Part shown: positions 9,000 to 17,418 of the stretch, piece after piece
Layout: the number at the start of each line of letters is the position of its first letter
Position numbering within the stretch: position 1 is the first letter of the stretch
From: an uncultured Lachnospiraceae bacterium
GTDB lineage: Bacteria; Bacillota; Clostridia; Lachnospirales; Lachnospiraceae
Assembly (NCBI GenBank): GCA_946558465.1
Contig: CAMNTM010000009.1
Coordinates: 51,900 to 115,899 of the forward strand
Reading direction: 5' to 3'
DNA: 64,000 nt
Position numbers and translations under genes: made by a program
Notes under the pieces: model-generated
What the model was told of the DNA's origin: nothing
The model's input: the letters and a program-made list of their open reading frames with translations, nothing else
Database searches by the model: none

Positions 9000-9377
9000 A
9001 TGAAAGATGAAATAATGTCTCTGCTGACAGACTTTGGTGAATTTACTTTAGATTCTTTTCTACAAGATGGCATGATAAAAGAGTTGCCTATCGTTGGTTA
9101 TATTATTACGTATACACTTTCAATTAAAATAAGGCAGATAGAAAATAATTCAATCGTTGCAATATCAGGCGAGTGGTTCACAGCACATGGAAACGGTATT
9201 AATTTAGGCTATTTTAAGCGAGAAGAAAATCAGTTGATTGCAGAAAAACTGAAAAATGCCTTTGCTGAATGGATTGATAACGGACATAATGATTTTGATG
9301 ATGAAAACACTATAATTTTATGTGTGAAATTAACGGACGGATTGTTATTATCACATGGAAATAGATATGAGTTTTAA
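9000..9377 (+). CDS. Hypothetical protein
   Basis: About 125 codons from the ATG at 9000 (the frame is open back to 8934, but that part overlaps the toxin relic). Not recognised. A hydrophobic stretch KELPIVGYIITYTLSIKI occurs near residue 25-42, followed by soluble, acidic sequence. A good intrinsic terminator follows at 9432-9463, which supports a real transcription unit ending here. Confidence 0.5.
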   Translation: MKDEIMSLLTDFGEFTLDSFLQDGMIKELPIVGYIITYTLSIKIRQIENNSIVAISGEWFTAHGNGINLGYFKREENQLIAEKLKNAFAEWIDNGHNDFDDENTIILCVKLTDGLLLSHGNRYEF

Positions 9378-9431
9378 CTTCAAAATCCCAGTTTATTATT
9401 GGCTTTATTCTTAAATACTCTATATTACACA

Positions 9432-9463
9432 AGCAGTAAATTCGTAAAATTTGCTGCTTTTTT
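9432..9463 (+). terminator. Rho-independent terminator
   Basis: AGCAG(9432-9436)TAAATT, loop CGTA, AAATTT then CTGCT (to 9458), followed directly by six T. It closes the toxin-antitoxin/hypothetical unit. Confidence 0.7.
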
Positions 9464-9481
9464 CATGGAAAGGAAAAGATT

Positions 9482-9739
9482 ATGCAATTATTTAAAAAGA
9501 AAGGAAACCGTATCAGAGCCAGTGATAAATCTTTGGTTTTCCGCTTTGACCGATTCCGATATGACAATGTAAAGCAGCTATTCCACCGCCAAAAGCTGGC
9601 ACGTATGATTCTGGAAAATGGCTGGTATGAAGCGGAAACCTCACAGGACGGTGGTATCTTCAAAGACCTGCTGTCAGACGGGAAAAAGGAACGGATTACC
9701 TATTTTCTAAAGATGTATTACCGCATGGAGAACGGCTAG
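9482..9739 (+). CDS. Small basic hypothetical protein
   Basis: 85 codons, ATG preceded by GGAAAGGAAAAG. The product is basic (MQLFKKKGNRIRASDKSLVF) and soluble. No family recognised. It is followed by a stop and then by degenerate sequence, so it could be the truncated N-terminus of a longer mobile-element protein. Confidence 0.45.
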   Translation: MQLFKKKGNRIRASDKSLVFRFDRFRYDNVKQLFHRQKLARMILENGWYEAETSQDGGIFKDLLSDGKKERITYFLKMYYRMENG

Positions 9740-10480
9740 ATCCATATCCAGACAGAAATCACGCTGGGGAAATATATCCAGTTTTTTCTCCACGTATAAG
9801 AGCTGGTCTTTCAGAGACCAGACGCAAAATATCTGGGTGACGGAATCGGAATCCGAGACCAGTTTTATTTCCGTGCGGCTCTTGGGCGTATGTCGGGGTT
9901 GGGTTGCTCTATGATGTTCGGGGAGGTAAATAAGGATTTCTTCTTAAAGCAGATAAAAGGACGTGGCTATGTGGATATGGGTACAAGTGTTTTATCCGAG
10001 TTTTACACTCCTCTTATATCAAAAGGGCATGATTTCTTAAAGGAGATAGGGAGACTCACACAGAACAGGCTGGCGACGTGCAAAGCGAAAGCCGCATGTA
10101 CGGACTAGCCTGTGCAGGTGCGGTGTGCCGCACTTGCCATATGTTCCTGGTATCTAACAGGGGGCGCAAATATAACTGGAAACAGATTCGGAAATATGGA
10201 AAATCCTTTATGGTACAGGATTTCCGATAGATTTTTTCTTAGAGACATTTTAAATGATGTGGAGCTTACCGAGCGTCATAAGAAACTAATAAAACAACAG
10301 ACAACTTCCCCAGAGGAAGTGATTCAAAGAGATGTGCTGTTGCAGCTCTTTCCGCTGTTGCTTTTACTGTCGTTAATGTATATAATAATTTTAATGTTAA
10401 AGAGAGGTGGTTGAAATGAAACTCTGCATTGTATCAACTGGAATAGTTGTAATACTTTGAAAATAACAGGAGGACTTAAA
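9740..10480 (+). other. Degenerate sequence with short open frames
   Basis: No intact gene. Frame 9890-10108 reads FGEVNKDFFLKQIKGRGYVD and later SEFYTPLISKGHDF, which looks like real protein but has no clear start. Frame 10196-10414 (MENPLWYRISDRFFLRDI) ends in a hydrophobic helix and KRGG. GAAAGCCGCATGTACGG at 10087-10103 faintly recalls a group II intron domain V but the stem does not pair. The stretch is best read as relics of one or more mobile-element genes. Confidence 0.4.
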
Positions 10481-11110
10481 ATGACTATTCCAGAGAATAT
10501 GCTTTATCCCCGTACAGGAGATAAAGAAACAATTTATTTAAAAAATGCAATCTCAAATCCCAATATAATAGTTGGCGATTTTACAATGTATAATGATTTC
10601 GTAAATGACCCGACGCTATTTGAGAAAAATAATGTATTATATCATTACCCTATAAATCAAGACAAACTTGTGATTGGGAAATTTTGTTCGATTGCCTGTG
10701 GCGCAAAATTCCTGTTTAACAGTGCAAACCATACATTATCTTCATTATCTACTTATCCATTTCCATTGTTTTTTGAAGAATGGAATTTGGAGAAAAAAGC
10801 TGTAACACAGGCTTGGGATAATAAGGGTGATATTATTGTTGGAAATGATGTGTGGATTGGATATGAAACTGTTATTTTAGCGGGTGTCCATATCGGAGAT
10901 GGTGCGGTTATCGGCACACGGGCTGTTGTCACAAAAGATGTACCGCCTTATACGATTGTAGGTGGAGTTCCAGCAAAACCAATAAAAAAGCGTTTCCCAG
11001 AAAAAACCATTTCAATGCTGCTGGATATGCAGTGGTGGAATTGGTCTAATGATAAAATTGCTCACAGCATTAAAGCAATACAAGCTGGAAAGATTGACAA
11101 ATTACAATAG
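10481..11110 (+). CDS. Vat/CatB-like xenobiotic O-acetyltransferase (hexapeptide repeat)
   Basis: 209 residues from ATG 10481, chosen because AGGAGG (10468-10473) lies seven bases before it. Left-handed beta-helix hexapeptide repeats run through the middle ([52 protein letters not shown]). The SANH motif at about residue 82-85 matches the catalytic His region of Vat streptogramin A acetyltransferases, and the C-terminal QWWNW and length fit that branch. Vat enzymes move acetyl from acetyl-CoA to the hydroxyl of group A streptogramins; the related CatB enzymes act on chloramphenicol. Whether this one gives resistance cannot be told from sequence. It lies in an island with other accessory genes. 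Confidence 0.8.
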   Translation: MTIPENMLYPRTGDKETIYLKNAISNPNIIVGDFTMYNDFVNDPTLFEKNNVLYHYPINQDKLVIGKFCSIACGAKFLFNSANHTLSSLSTYPFPLFFEEWNLEKKAVTQAWDNKGDIIVGNDVWIGYETVILAGVHIGDGAVIGTRAVVTKDVPPYTIVGGVPAKPIKKRFPEKTISMLLDMQWWNWSNDKIAHSIKAIQAGKIDKLQ

Positions 11111-11280
11111 CAGCTATTTTGATAAATAGGACGGTGATATTATGTGTCAAAACAAAAAAAGAAAAAATGATGTCTTACTCCATGCAAAGTCAGTAAATAA
11201 AAACGCTATTTGCATGGAGTGACAAAGCGTAAATGCTGGCTTTGCTTTTAAAAGGTAAAAAGTTGAAGGAGTGAGCCTGC

Positions 11281-11331
11281 ATGAAATATATAAAAGCTGA
11301 TTTGATACTCCCTACTGCTCTAATTGAGTAG
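11281..11331 (+). pseudogene. Truncated 5' end of a CD3324-type small protein
   Basis: ATG preceded by AAGGAGTGAG gives MKYIKADLILPTALIE and then TAG. The start matches the N-terminus of the CD3324-like family (M-x-Y-x-K-A-x-x-x-LP-E-x-L), known from clostridial mobile elements; the rest of the gene is missing. Confidence 0.5.
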
Positions 11332-11382
11332 AACGGATTTTGCGGACATTCAAAATAAAAAAGAATGTGGAGGTAACAGACA

Positions 11383-11757
11383 ATGGCAAAGACGATTTTT
11401 GAGGAACTGGGCGGCAAATACGAGCGGCAAGGAGATTATTTATTACCGTGCTTGACCGTACCTGCCGAAGAAGAACAGCCGATAGGCACATGGGGACAGC
11501 GGCATCTGGACTATTTGAAGCAGTACCGAAAGGTTACATACACCAATCTGCTCACAAGTGGCAGGCTCAATTCTTACCTTGCCGACATTGACAGACAGGC
11601 GCAGGAACGCTTTGAAAGGCTCATAGAGGGCATGAAACAGGCACAGGACATAACGGAACTCTTAACGGAAGAAAACGCCTTAGAATGGACAGGACGGCTC
11701 AACAACATAAGGGCTTGTTCGAGGGAGATTGTGAACAAGGAAATCATTTTTGCATAA
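11383..11757 (+). CDS. tnpV: TnpV-family transposon-encoded protein (copy 1)
   Basis: 124 residues starting MAKTIFEELGGKYERQGDYL, with GQRHLDYLKQYRK and LTSGRLNSYLADID, the hallmarks of TnpV, a small protein of unknown role found in Tn4451-like and other clostridial elements. GGAGG precedes the ATG. A second, diverged copy lies at 27779-28159, so the two islands in this window probably derive from related elements. Followed by a hairpin terminator. Confidence 0.88.
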   Translation: MAKTIFEELGGKYERQGDYLLPCLTVPAEEEQPIGTWGQRHLDYLKQYRKVTYTNLLTSGRLNSYLADIDRQAQERFERLIEGMKQAQDITELLTEENALEWTGRLNNIRACSREIVNKEIIFA

Positions 11758-11769
11758 GTACGGAAAGGC

Positions 11770-11791
11770 GGCAGAGTGTAAAAGCTCTGCC
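11770..11791 (+). terminator. Hairpin terminator after tnpV
   Basis: GGCAGAG (11770-11776), loop TGTAAAAG, CTCTGCC (11785-11791), then GTCACTGTTTT. The stem is strong but the T run is offset. Confidence 0.5.
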
Positions 11792-12002
11792 GTCACTGTT
11801 TTGAATTAACAATTTGTTTTCGTTGCATATATGACATTTTCAAATTAAATTGACAGAGAGCTGCCCTATTCTATTGATACAATTCATTGAAACACCTATA
11901 CTATATAGTGTATAGCTTTTTCCCACAAAAGTGAGAAATCTGCTGATGTGAAAAAAAATCTGAAAACAGACTGAATGATACAATGTGAAAGAGGAATCTT
12001 GT

Positions 12003-12926
12003 ATGAAGAATATATATAAACTTGAATTTCATTCGGGAAGCAAAGAAGAATTATTGCCTGATTTTGAATCTGAATTTCCATATATTGCATCTAATGCAGA
12101 ACTTGACAAATATATTGGGCGTTCTGCACCGTGGCATTGGCATAGGGCAATAGAGCTTTTTTATATGGAGAGTGGCACATTAGAATATTACACCCCGAAA
12201 AAGAAATTGTCCTTTTCGGCAGGTTCTGGAGGCTTTATCAATTCAAATGTCCTTCACATGACTAAAGCTGTTTCTAGGACAGAAAAAAATATACAGCAGT
12301 TACATATTTTTGACACGGCTCTCATTTCTGGAAACTATGGAAGTAAAATTGAGAAAAAGTATGTTATGCCAATTACTGCAAATCCCCAGATTGAAATATA
12401 TGCTTTCTACCCCGATAATTTTACACACGCAGATATACTGGATTTGATAAAACAGACTTTTACCTTATGCGAAAATGACATTGGATATGAAATAAAGATA
12501 AGGGAATCCCTGTCCCAAATATGGCTAAAGCTTTATGAGCTGTTTTCTGCTTCATTTGATGGGAAAGGAAAATATGATAAAAATGACGAGAGACTTAAGA
12601 AGATGCTAATTTACATACACGAACATTTTGCGGATAAAATTGCGGTTTCAGAACTTGCCACAGTTGCATGTCTAAGTGAAAGGGAATGTTTCAGGCTGTT
12701 TCAAAGCTATTTGCATACAACGCCCACAAAGTACATCCAAAGTTACCGTTTGCAGGAAGCTTGTGAAATGCTCATAAATGGGCAGGACACAATTACAGAC
12801 ATTGGACATGCCTGCGGGTTAGGGAGCAGCAGCTATTTTAGTAAGATTTTCCGTGAATACCAAAACTGCACTCCCATAGAATATCGGAAGAAATGGCAGG
12901 ATAGTCATATCTTATGTCCGAAATAA
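12003..12926 (+). CDS. AraC-family transcriptional regulator
   Basis: 307 residues from ATG 12003 (AGAGGAA ribosome site; a GTG at 11985 is less likely). The N-terminal half (about 35-150) is a cupin-type ligand domain, with PWHWHRAIELFYM as the usual HxH-containing cupin strand. The C-terminal 100 residues carry the double helix-turn-helix: VSELATVACLSERECFRLF and later DIGHACGLGSSSYFSKIFRE, then the P-x-E-Y-R motif. AraC regulators of this layout bind a small ligand and activate nearby genes. The following acetyltransferase and HAD genes are the natural targets (inference). Confidence 0.92.
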   Translation: MKNIYKLEFHSGSKEELLPDFESEFPYIASNAELDKYIGRSAPWHWHRAIELFYMESGTLEYYTPKKKLSFSAGSGGFINSNVLHMTKAVSRTEKNIQQLHIFDTALISGNYGSKIEKKYVMPITANPQIEIYAFYPDNFTHADILDLIKQTFTLCENDIGYEIKIRESLSQIWLKLYELFSASFDGKGKYDKNDERLKKMLIYIHEHFADKIAVSELATVACLSERECFRLFQSYLHTTPTKYIQSYRLQEACEMLINGQDTITDIGHACGLGSSSYFSKIFREYQNCTPIEYRKKWQDSHILCPK

Positions 12927-13001
12927 AATAGATAAATAAAAAATTCTGCGTTATAATGATATATGGCACAGATTTTCTTATATCATTTTAAGGAGAACGC
13001 T

Positions 13002-13592
13002 ATGTTTTACGAAGCCAAAGATTTTTTGGAAACCGCAGATAAGGAGACTTTGCATATTATTTCCAATGCAAGGAAACTTACAAGAGAATACTATTTTACG
13101 GATTATGATGATACAAAAAGAAAAAATGAGATTTTGAAAGAATTGTTGGGAGCTGTTGGGGAAAATGTTGCCATTGATGTCCCGCTTCATTGTGACTATG
13201 GAAAAAATATATTTCTTGGTGATGATGTCGTTATAAATATGAATTGTACATTTGTGGATAATAAGCCCATATGGATTGGCAACCGGGTATTGATAGCATC
13301 AAATGTTCAGTTTTATACATCTTCCCATCCTGTTTTACCACAAGAGCGTTTCGTTTCAGACTGGGAAGAAACTGGGACAACATTTTTCAGAACTTATGCC
13401 CGTTCCATTGAAATACAAGACAATGTATGGATTGGAGGGGGAAGCATTATTTTAGCTGGCGTAACAATCGGTGAAAACAGTGTGGTTGGAGCAGGAAGTG
13501 TTGTTACCCGTTCAATTCCCGCAAATTGTGTTGCTGTTGGAAATCCGTGTAAAGTTATCCGCTGTTTTTCAGAGGAAAGAGGAAAAGTATAA
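13002..13592 (+). CDS. Maltose/galactoside-type sugar O-acetyltransferase
   Basis: 196 residues from ATG 13002, with AAGGAG seven bases upstream. The N-terminal helical part and the hexapeptide core (VPLHCDYGKNIFLGDDVVIN, then SIILAGVTIGENSVVGAGSV) match the LacA/Maa/NodL family. The catalytic His is in SSHPV near residue 109. The family moves acetyl from acetyl-CoA to sugar hydroxyls. The stop codon overlaps the next gene's ATG (TAATG), so translation is coupled with the HAD gene. Differs from the Vat-like enzyme in domain layout, so the two are not duplicates. Confidence 0.9.
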   Translation: MFYEAKDFLETADKETLHIISNARKLTREYYFTDYDDTKRKNEILKELLGAVGENVAIDVPLHCDYGKNIFLGDDVVINMNCTFVDNKPIWIGNRVLIASNVQFYTSSHPVLPQERFVSDWEETGTTFFRTYARSIEIQDNVWIGGGSIILAGVTIGENSVVGAGSVVTRSIPANCVAVGNPCKVIRCFSEERGKV

Positions 13593-14211
13593 TGAAATAT
13601 CAACATATTGTTTTTGATATTGATGGGACTCTTATCAACACAGAGGATGCAATTTTGCACTCTTTACAAGACACATTAGAAAAATGTATACATGAAAAAG
13701 TACCTATCAAGCAATTGTTATTTGTAATGGGAATTACGGGAGAAGATGCATTAAGGCAGTTGAAAATCAATAATATTCCGTTGGCTTTGAAACTATGGGA
13801 AGAAAGCATAAAAAATACAGTAATACAATAACTATTTATGATGGAATCCAAGGATTATTAAACAGTCTATCAGAATGCGATTGTAAAATTGGGATTGTCA
13901 CCTCAAAAACAAAAGCAGAGTTTAAAGATGATTTTGATAGATTTGGGCTGAACCATTATTTTAAGATGATTATTTGTGCTGATGATACAACAGAGCATAA
14001 ACCATCCCCCGAACCTTTATTAAAGTATATAGAAATTTCTGGGGCATACAACGAGCAAATATTATACATAGGTGATAGCAAATATGACAGCTTATGTGCT
14101 AAAAATGCAGAAGTTGATTTTGCATTGGCAATGTGGGGAAGCCATACCAGAGAGTTGGAAGCCGATTACTTCATTGAAACTCCAAACGATTTACTAGGCG
14201 CTATAAAATAA
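13592..14211 (+). pseudogene. HAD-superfamily hydrolase, frameshifted at an A tract
   Basis: The first frame gives HIVFDIDGTLINTEDAIL (motif I DxDGT) to LWEESIKN and stops at about 13831. The next frame continues KKYSNTITIYDGIQGLLNSL, then IGIVTSKTK (motif II), KPSPEPLLKYIE (motif III Lys) and YIGDSKYDSLCAKNA (motif IV). Adding one A to the six-A run at 13810-13815 joins both into one phosphoglycolate phosphatase-like protein of about 206 residues. It could be a true mutation, a sequencing slip, or a site read through by slippage. The motifs are otherwise intact. Confidence 0.82.
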
Positions 14212-14252
14212 TCGGGAATGATGGGAAAATAATTGAGCAAAGAGGTGGTTTT

Positions 14253-14450
14253 TTGAATATAGAAAAGTGGATTTTATGCCTCGTTTGCGGCGGCAAGACA
14301 CGTAATAAAATTAGAGAGGATACTGTTTTAATAAATTATCCTCTTTATTGTCCCAAATGCAGACAGGAATGTTTGATTGTAGCAAAAAATATGCAAATCA
14401 GTATTGTCAAAGAGCCTAATGTTCATACATACAAAGCGGTTAATTATTAG
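14253..14450 (+). CDS. Cysteine-rich KTR-domain protein
   Basis: 65 residues, TTG start with AAGAGGTGG eight bases before it. Two CxxC pairs (CLVCGGKTRNKIRED and YCPKCRQECLI) form a zinc ribbon with the KTR motif. Proteins of this family are common in conjugative transposons of Firmicutes; their role is unknown. The reading frame overlaps the region before the NUDIX gene without conflict. Confidence 0.75.
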   Translation: MNIEKWILCLVCGGKTRNKIREDTVLINYPLYCPKCRQECLIVAKNMQISIVKEPNVHTYKAVNY

Positions 14451-14481
14451 AATGATATTAACTGGCAGACAAGGAGGACAC

Positions 14482-15102
14482 ATGGATAATAATGAAAAAT
14501 GGCTGCAATGGGCAGTAGAATTACAAAGTCTGGCACAGGCAGGAATTTTCTATGGAAAGGACGTTTTTGAAAAAGAACGCTATGAAAGAATTAGAGAAAT
14601 TGCAGCAGAAATGATATCTTATAAAACAGATATTTCAATGGATAAGGTCAAAAATCTATTTTGTAACGAAATTGGGTATCAAACACCTAAAATTGACTGT
14701 CGTGCTGCTATTTTTCAAAATAATAAAATTTTGCTTGTGCAAGAGAAAAATGGAACATGGTCATTGCCTGGAGGCTGGGTTGACGTTAATGTTCCAGTGA
14801 AAGAAAATGTGATAAAAGAAGTAAAAGAAGAATCGGGGTTAGATGTAATGGCTGATATGGTTATTGCCGTACAGGACAGGGAAAAGCATAATTTACCTGT
14901 TTATGCCTATAAGGTGTGCAAAATATTTGTATTATGTTCAGTCATAGGGGGCGAGTTTAAATCCAATATAGAAACCATATCGAGTAACTACTTTGGGATG
15001 AACGAGCTGCCTATCCTTGCAACAGAAAAAAATAATGAAGAACAGATAAAGATGTGCTTTGAAGCATATCAGTCTGAAAACTGGAAAACATTTTTTGATT
15101 AG
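14482..15102 (+). CDS. NUDIX hydrolase with N-terminal helical domain
   Basis: 206 residues from ATG 14482 (AAGGAGG at 14471-14477). Residues 1-65 are a helical domain typical of ADP-ribose pyrophosphatase-like NUDIX proteins (WLQWAVELQSLAQAGIFYG). The NUDIX box GGWVDVNVPVKENVIKEV continuing KEESGLD is complete, with the REx2EExG-type metal-binding glutamates. Such enzymes hydrolyse nucleoside diphosphates linked to another group. The exact substrate is unknown. A hairpin at 15136-15179 follows. Confidence 0.9.
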   Translation: MDNNEKWLQWAVELQSLAQAGIFYGKDVFEKERYERIREIAAEMISYKTDISMDKVKNLFCNEIGYQTPKIDCRAAIFQNNKILLVQEKNGTWSLPGGWVDVNVPVKENVIKEVKEESGLDVMADMVIAVQDREKHNLPVYAYKVCKIFVLCSVIGGEFKSNIETISSNYFGMNELPILATEKNNEEQIKMCFEAYQSENWKTFFD

Positions 15103-15135
15103 TATTTTTTAGAAAGAGCCAGACACTTTAGATGC

Positions 15136-15179
15136 AGAGCCGATGAACTTGTGAAATAGAATCACAGTTTATTGGCTCT
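15136..15179 (+). terminator. Possible terminator after the NUDIX gene
   Basis: AGAGCC (15136-15141) pairs with GGCTCT (15174-15179), with a partly paired inner stem (AACTTGTGA/TCACAGTT) and TATTTCATTTC after it. A further dyad (GCCCACCA/TGGTGGGC, 15209-15242) follows. Confidence 0.45.
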
Positions 15180-15345
15180 ATTTCATTTCATAAGATTTTA
15201 AGGCAGACGCCCACCATATAAAAAAACAGTGTTTTGGTGGGCGGTATTGCTATACCCGAAAAGACTTAACAGACACTCTCCAAAACTGTTTTGAAGTTTG
15301 GAGGGATTTTTTATGTTCTTCTTTTTTATTGATAATGGCGAATAA

Positions 15346-15498
15346 ATGAATTTTCTCATTGAGGGAGATAATCTTGCCTCGTTGCATTTGCTTGAAAAGA
15401 CGCACAAGGGAAATATTGATCCCAAGTGGTTATCCTTTATGAAACAACGAATGACTATTGCTCATAAGTTGCTTTGCAAAAATGGTGCTGTCTTTTGA
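15346..15498 (+). pseudogene. Remnant of a type III restriction-modification methyltransferase (Mod)
   Basis: The frame reads NFLIEGDNLASLHLLEKTHK, the FxGxN-type motif region of Mod enzymes, then GNID joined directly to PKWLSFMKQRMTIAHKLL and CKNGAVF. In intact Mod proteins the DPPY catalytic motif and about 25 residues lie between these blocks, so an internal deletion has removed the active site. The remnant stops at 15498. It lies just before the first copy of the 84-base direct repeat. Confidence 0.7.
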
Positions 15499-15520
15499 AG
15501 ATTTAGTCTTTCAAGGCGAA

Positions 15521-15604
15521 GAACTTAACGATATTCATATTTTAGGAAAGGCTATCGCTTTTCAGAGCGATGTCAAATAAAATACAAAAGAGGAAAGAGA
15601 GGAA
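15521..15604 (+). repeat. 84-bp direct repeat, copy 1
   Basis: Nearly identical to 17330-17414 (one substitution, one single-base indel). It contains an open end of a protein (ELNDIHILGKAIAFQSDVK then TAA) and GAGGAAAGAGAGGAA, which supplies the ribosome site for the gene that follows. Confidence 0.9.
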
Positions 15605-15610
15605 TATGTT

Positions 15611-17249
15611 ATGGGGTTTCTTAGTAATTCAGGGAAAAAAACTGCTACCGTTTCATCACCAAATCCGAATATAACTTTATCAAAAAAATAATATCTTTAT
15701 ACATCCTGACTTAGCAGATTTAATATGGTTTGGTGACGGAAAATACCAGAATTATCACAATCAGCCACAATCTTCTATAACTTATCCGTTTGAGGGATTC
15801 TCTGTAAAAATTTCGATGTTTGGACCTGATGAACCTAGTCTATTATATTTCGAATTACCTATAAGGAAACCCTTAAATTTAGCTTCCGTTGAACGTCCTC
15901 CTTATTATCCATTTTATAGGGAGTTATCACCCGAACAAAGATGGATGTACTGGCAATTTTTAAGCAACCCTTACGACCCGAAAAATGATATAGGTTATGT
16001 ATTCATATTTTATTATGGTTTAGAACGTCATTTATTATATGGTAATTTCGAAAAAGTTTTTGATATAATTTTGAAATTGCGAGATGTATATAATAATAAA
16101 TCTTTTCAGAAATATTCCTCAAGTGCACTTATATTATCAGCTATGCTACATAAACGCCCTGATTGTGCAGAGAAATTTATAGCGTCATTAGACAAAGAGT
16201 ATGAATTTGAAATACCTGCGCAGTTATATATACTATGCAAATTCGGGTTAAATATGCCTATTACAGTTTTTGATATTATTCATTTTTACAAAGCTTTTGG
16301 CTTTACGAATAATAGATACATCAAAAACAACCCTGAATTATTTTATGTGAATTTATACAAGAATTTACGTGAACTAACAGGTGGACTTGATATGATATAT
16401 GCTGGACAATATTTTTCAAAATCCGAAATCTCCAATATGAAAAATGTTAGCATTCCCGTATTTGCAAATGTATCTATCAGAGACAAAGAAATTTTACTCC
16501 CCGATATTGCAACGCCATCTAAATTTACCGGTGCCGTTTTTATGCTTCTAAATAAAACGCATGAAGATACAAAAAAGGAGTTAGCAGAGACCAGAAAGAA
16601 AAATAACACAAATGAACATCACATAACAACACAACCGACTATTCCCAAATATACAGATGAAAAACATCCCTGCATTCAGGATAAATCAACATCTAGAACT
16701 CTTAATAAAAAGATTTCTGTTGAAGATATAAAACAATTCAGTTTTACTAACTATAAAATAGATGAATTGATTTATGATGACGGTATGGCCATAATGATGA
16801 TATCAACTGCAAATAGGAATCAAGTAAAAAAGGACATCCAGACTGTTAATACCATTGTTAAGGATGTATATAAGTTGACAAAAATCCCAAACTCATTGTA
16901 TATTGAACCTGATAAGCTAAAATTTAATACTACAAAAATGTCAGGAACTGATAAAAAGGAATATTATACCTTTTTTGAATGTACTCCATATACAAAAACC
17001 GGAAAGAAGGCAAAATATCCATTAGTCTTCCACTATGCAACAAAAGCATTTCATCTATTTCAACCCGATAAAGACTTCTTTGGCAAATTATATTACTCGC
17101 AAAATGGTAGTATAGGAAAAGGCGAATTGATATACTGGATAAATCACACTGGATATTTTATCTACTTGGGATTAATAGACAAGACATTATCCATAAAAAA
17201 GATAGAAAAAGCTGGTTTCGGAGAAAAAATACTTTTATATAAAGCATAA
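15611..17249 (+). pseudogene. TerB N-terminal-domain protein, frameshifted near its start
   Basis: From ATG 15611 the frame gives MGFLSNSGKKTATVSSPNPN and ends at TAA after SKK. Removing one A from the seven-A run at 15682-15688 joins it to NIFIHPDLADLIWFGDGKYQ and the long frame from 15816 onward, total about 545 residues. The segment FYRELSPEQRWMYWQFLSNP and the following helical YVFIFYYGLERHLLYG are typical of TerB_N domains, which occur in phage- and stress-related loci. The C-terminal 170 residues are not recognised. The downstream part can be expressed only if frame is restored or an internal start (ATG 15816) is used. Confidence 0.72.
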
Positions 17250-17329
17250 CTATACATATTTTTACCTGTATAGTTAAAACGGCCAATAGACACTATAGGA
17301 GAAGTTCTGGGTAAGATCTAATTTCCCCA

Positions 17330-17414
17330 GAACTTAACGATATTCATATTTTAGGAAAGGCTATCGCTTTTCAGAGCGATGTCAAATAAAATGCAAAAAG
17401 AGGAAAGAGAGGAA
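17330..17414 (+). repeat. 84-bp direct repeat, copy 2
   Basis: Second copy of the repeat at 15521-15604, immediately before the Ltp-repeat gene, again providing GAGGAAAGAGAGG as ribosome site. The upstream coding context seen at copy 1 is absent here, so copy 2 looks like the duplicated one. Confidence 0.9.
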
Positions 17415-17418
17415 AAAA

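Noticed and set aside
10080..10115. Group II intron domain V-like sequence (GAAAGCCGCATGTACGG)
   Set aside because: The 5' half does not pair with it (GTGC/GCAT only), no maturase frame and no intron ends are visible.
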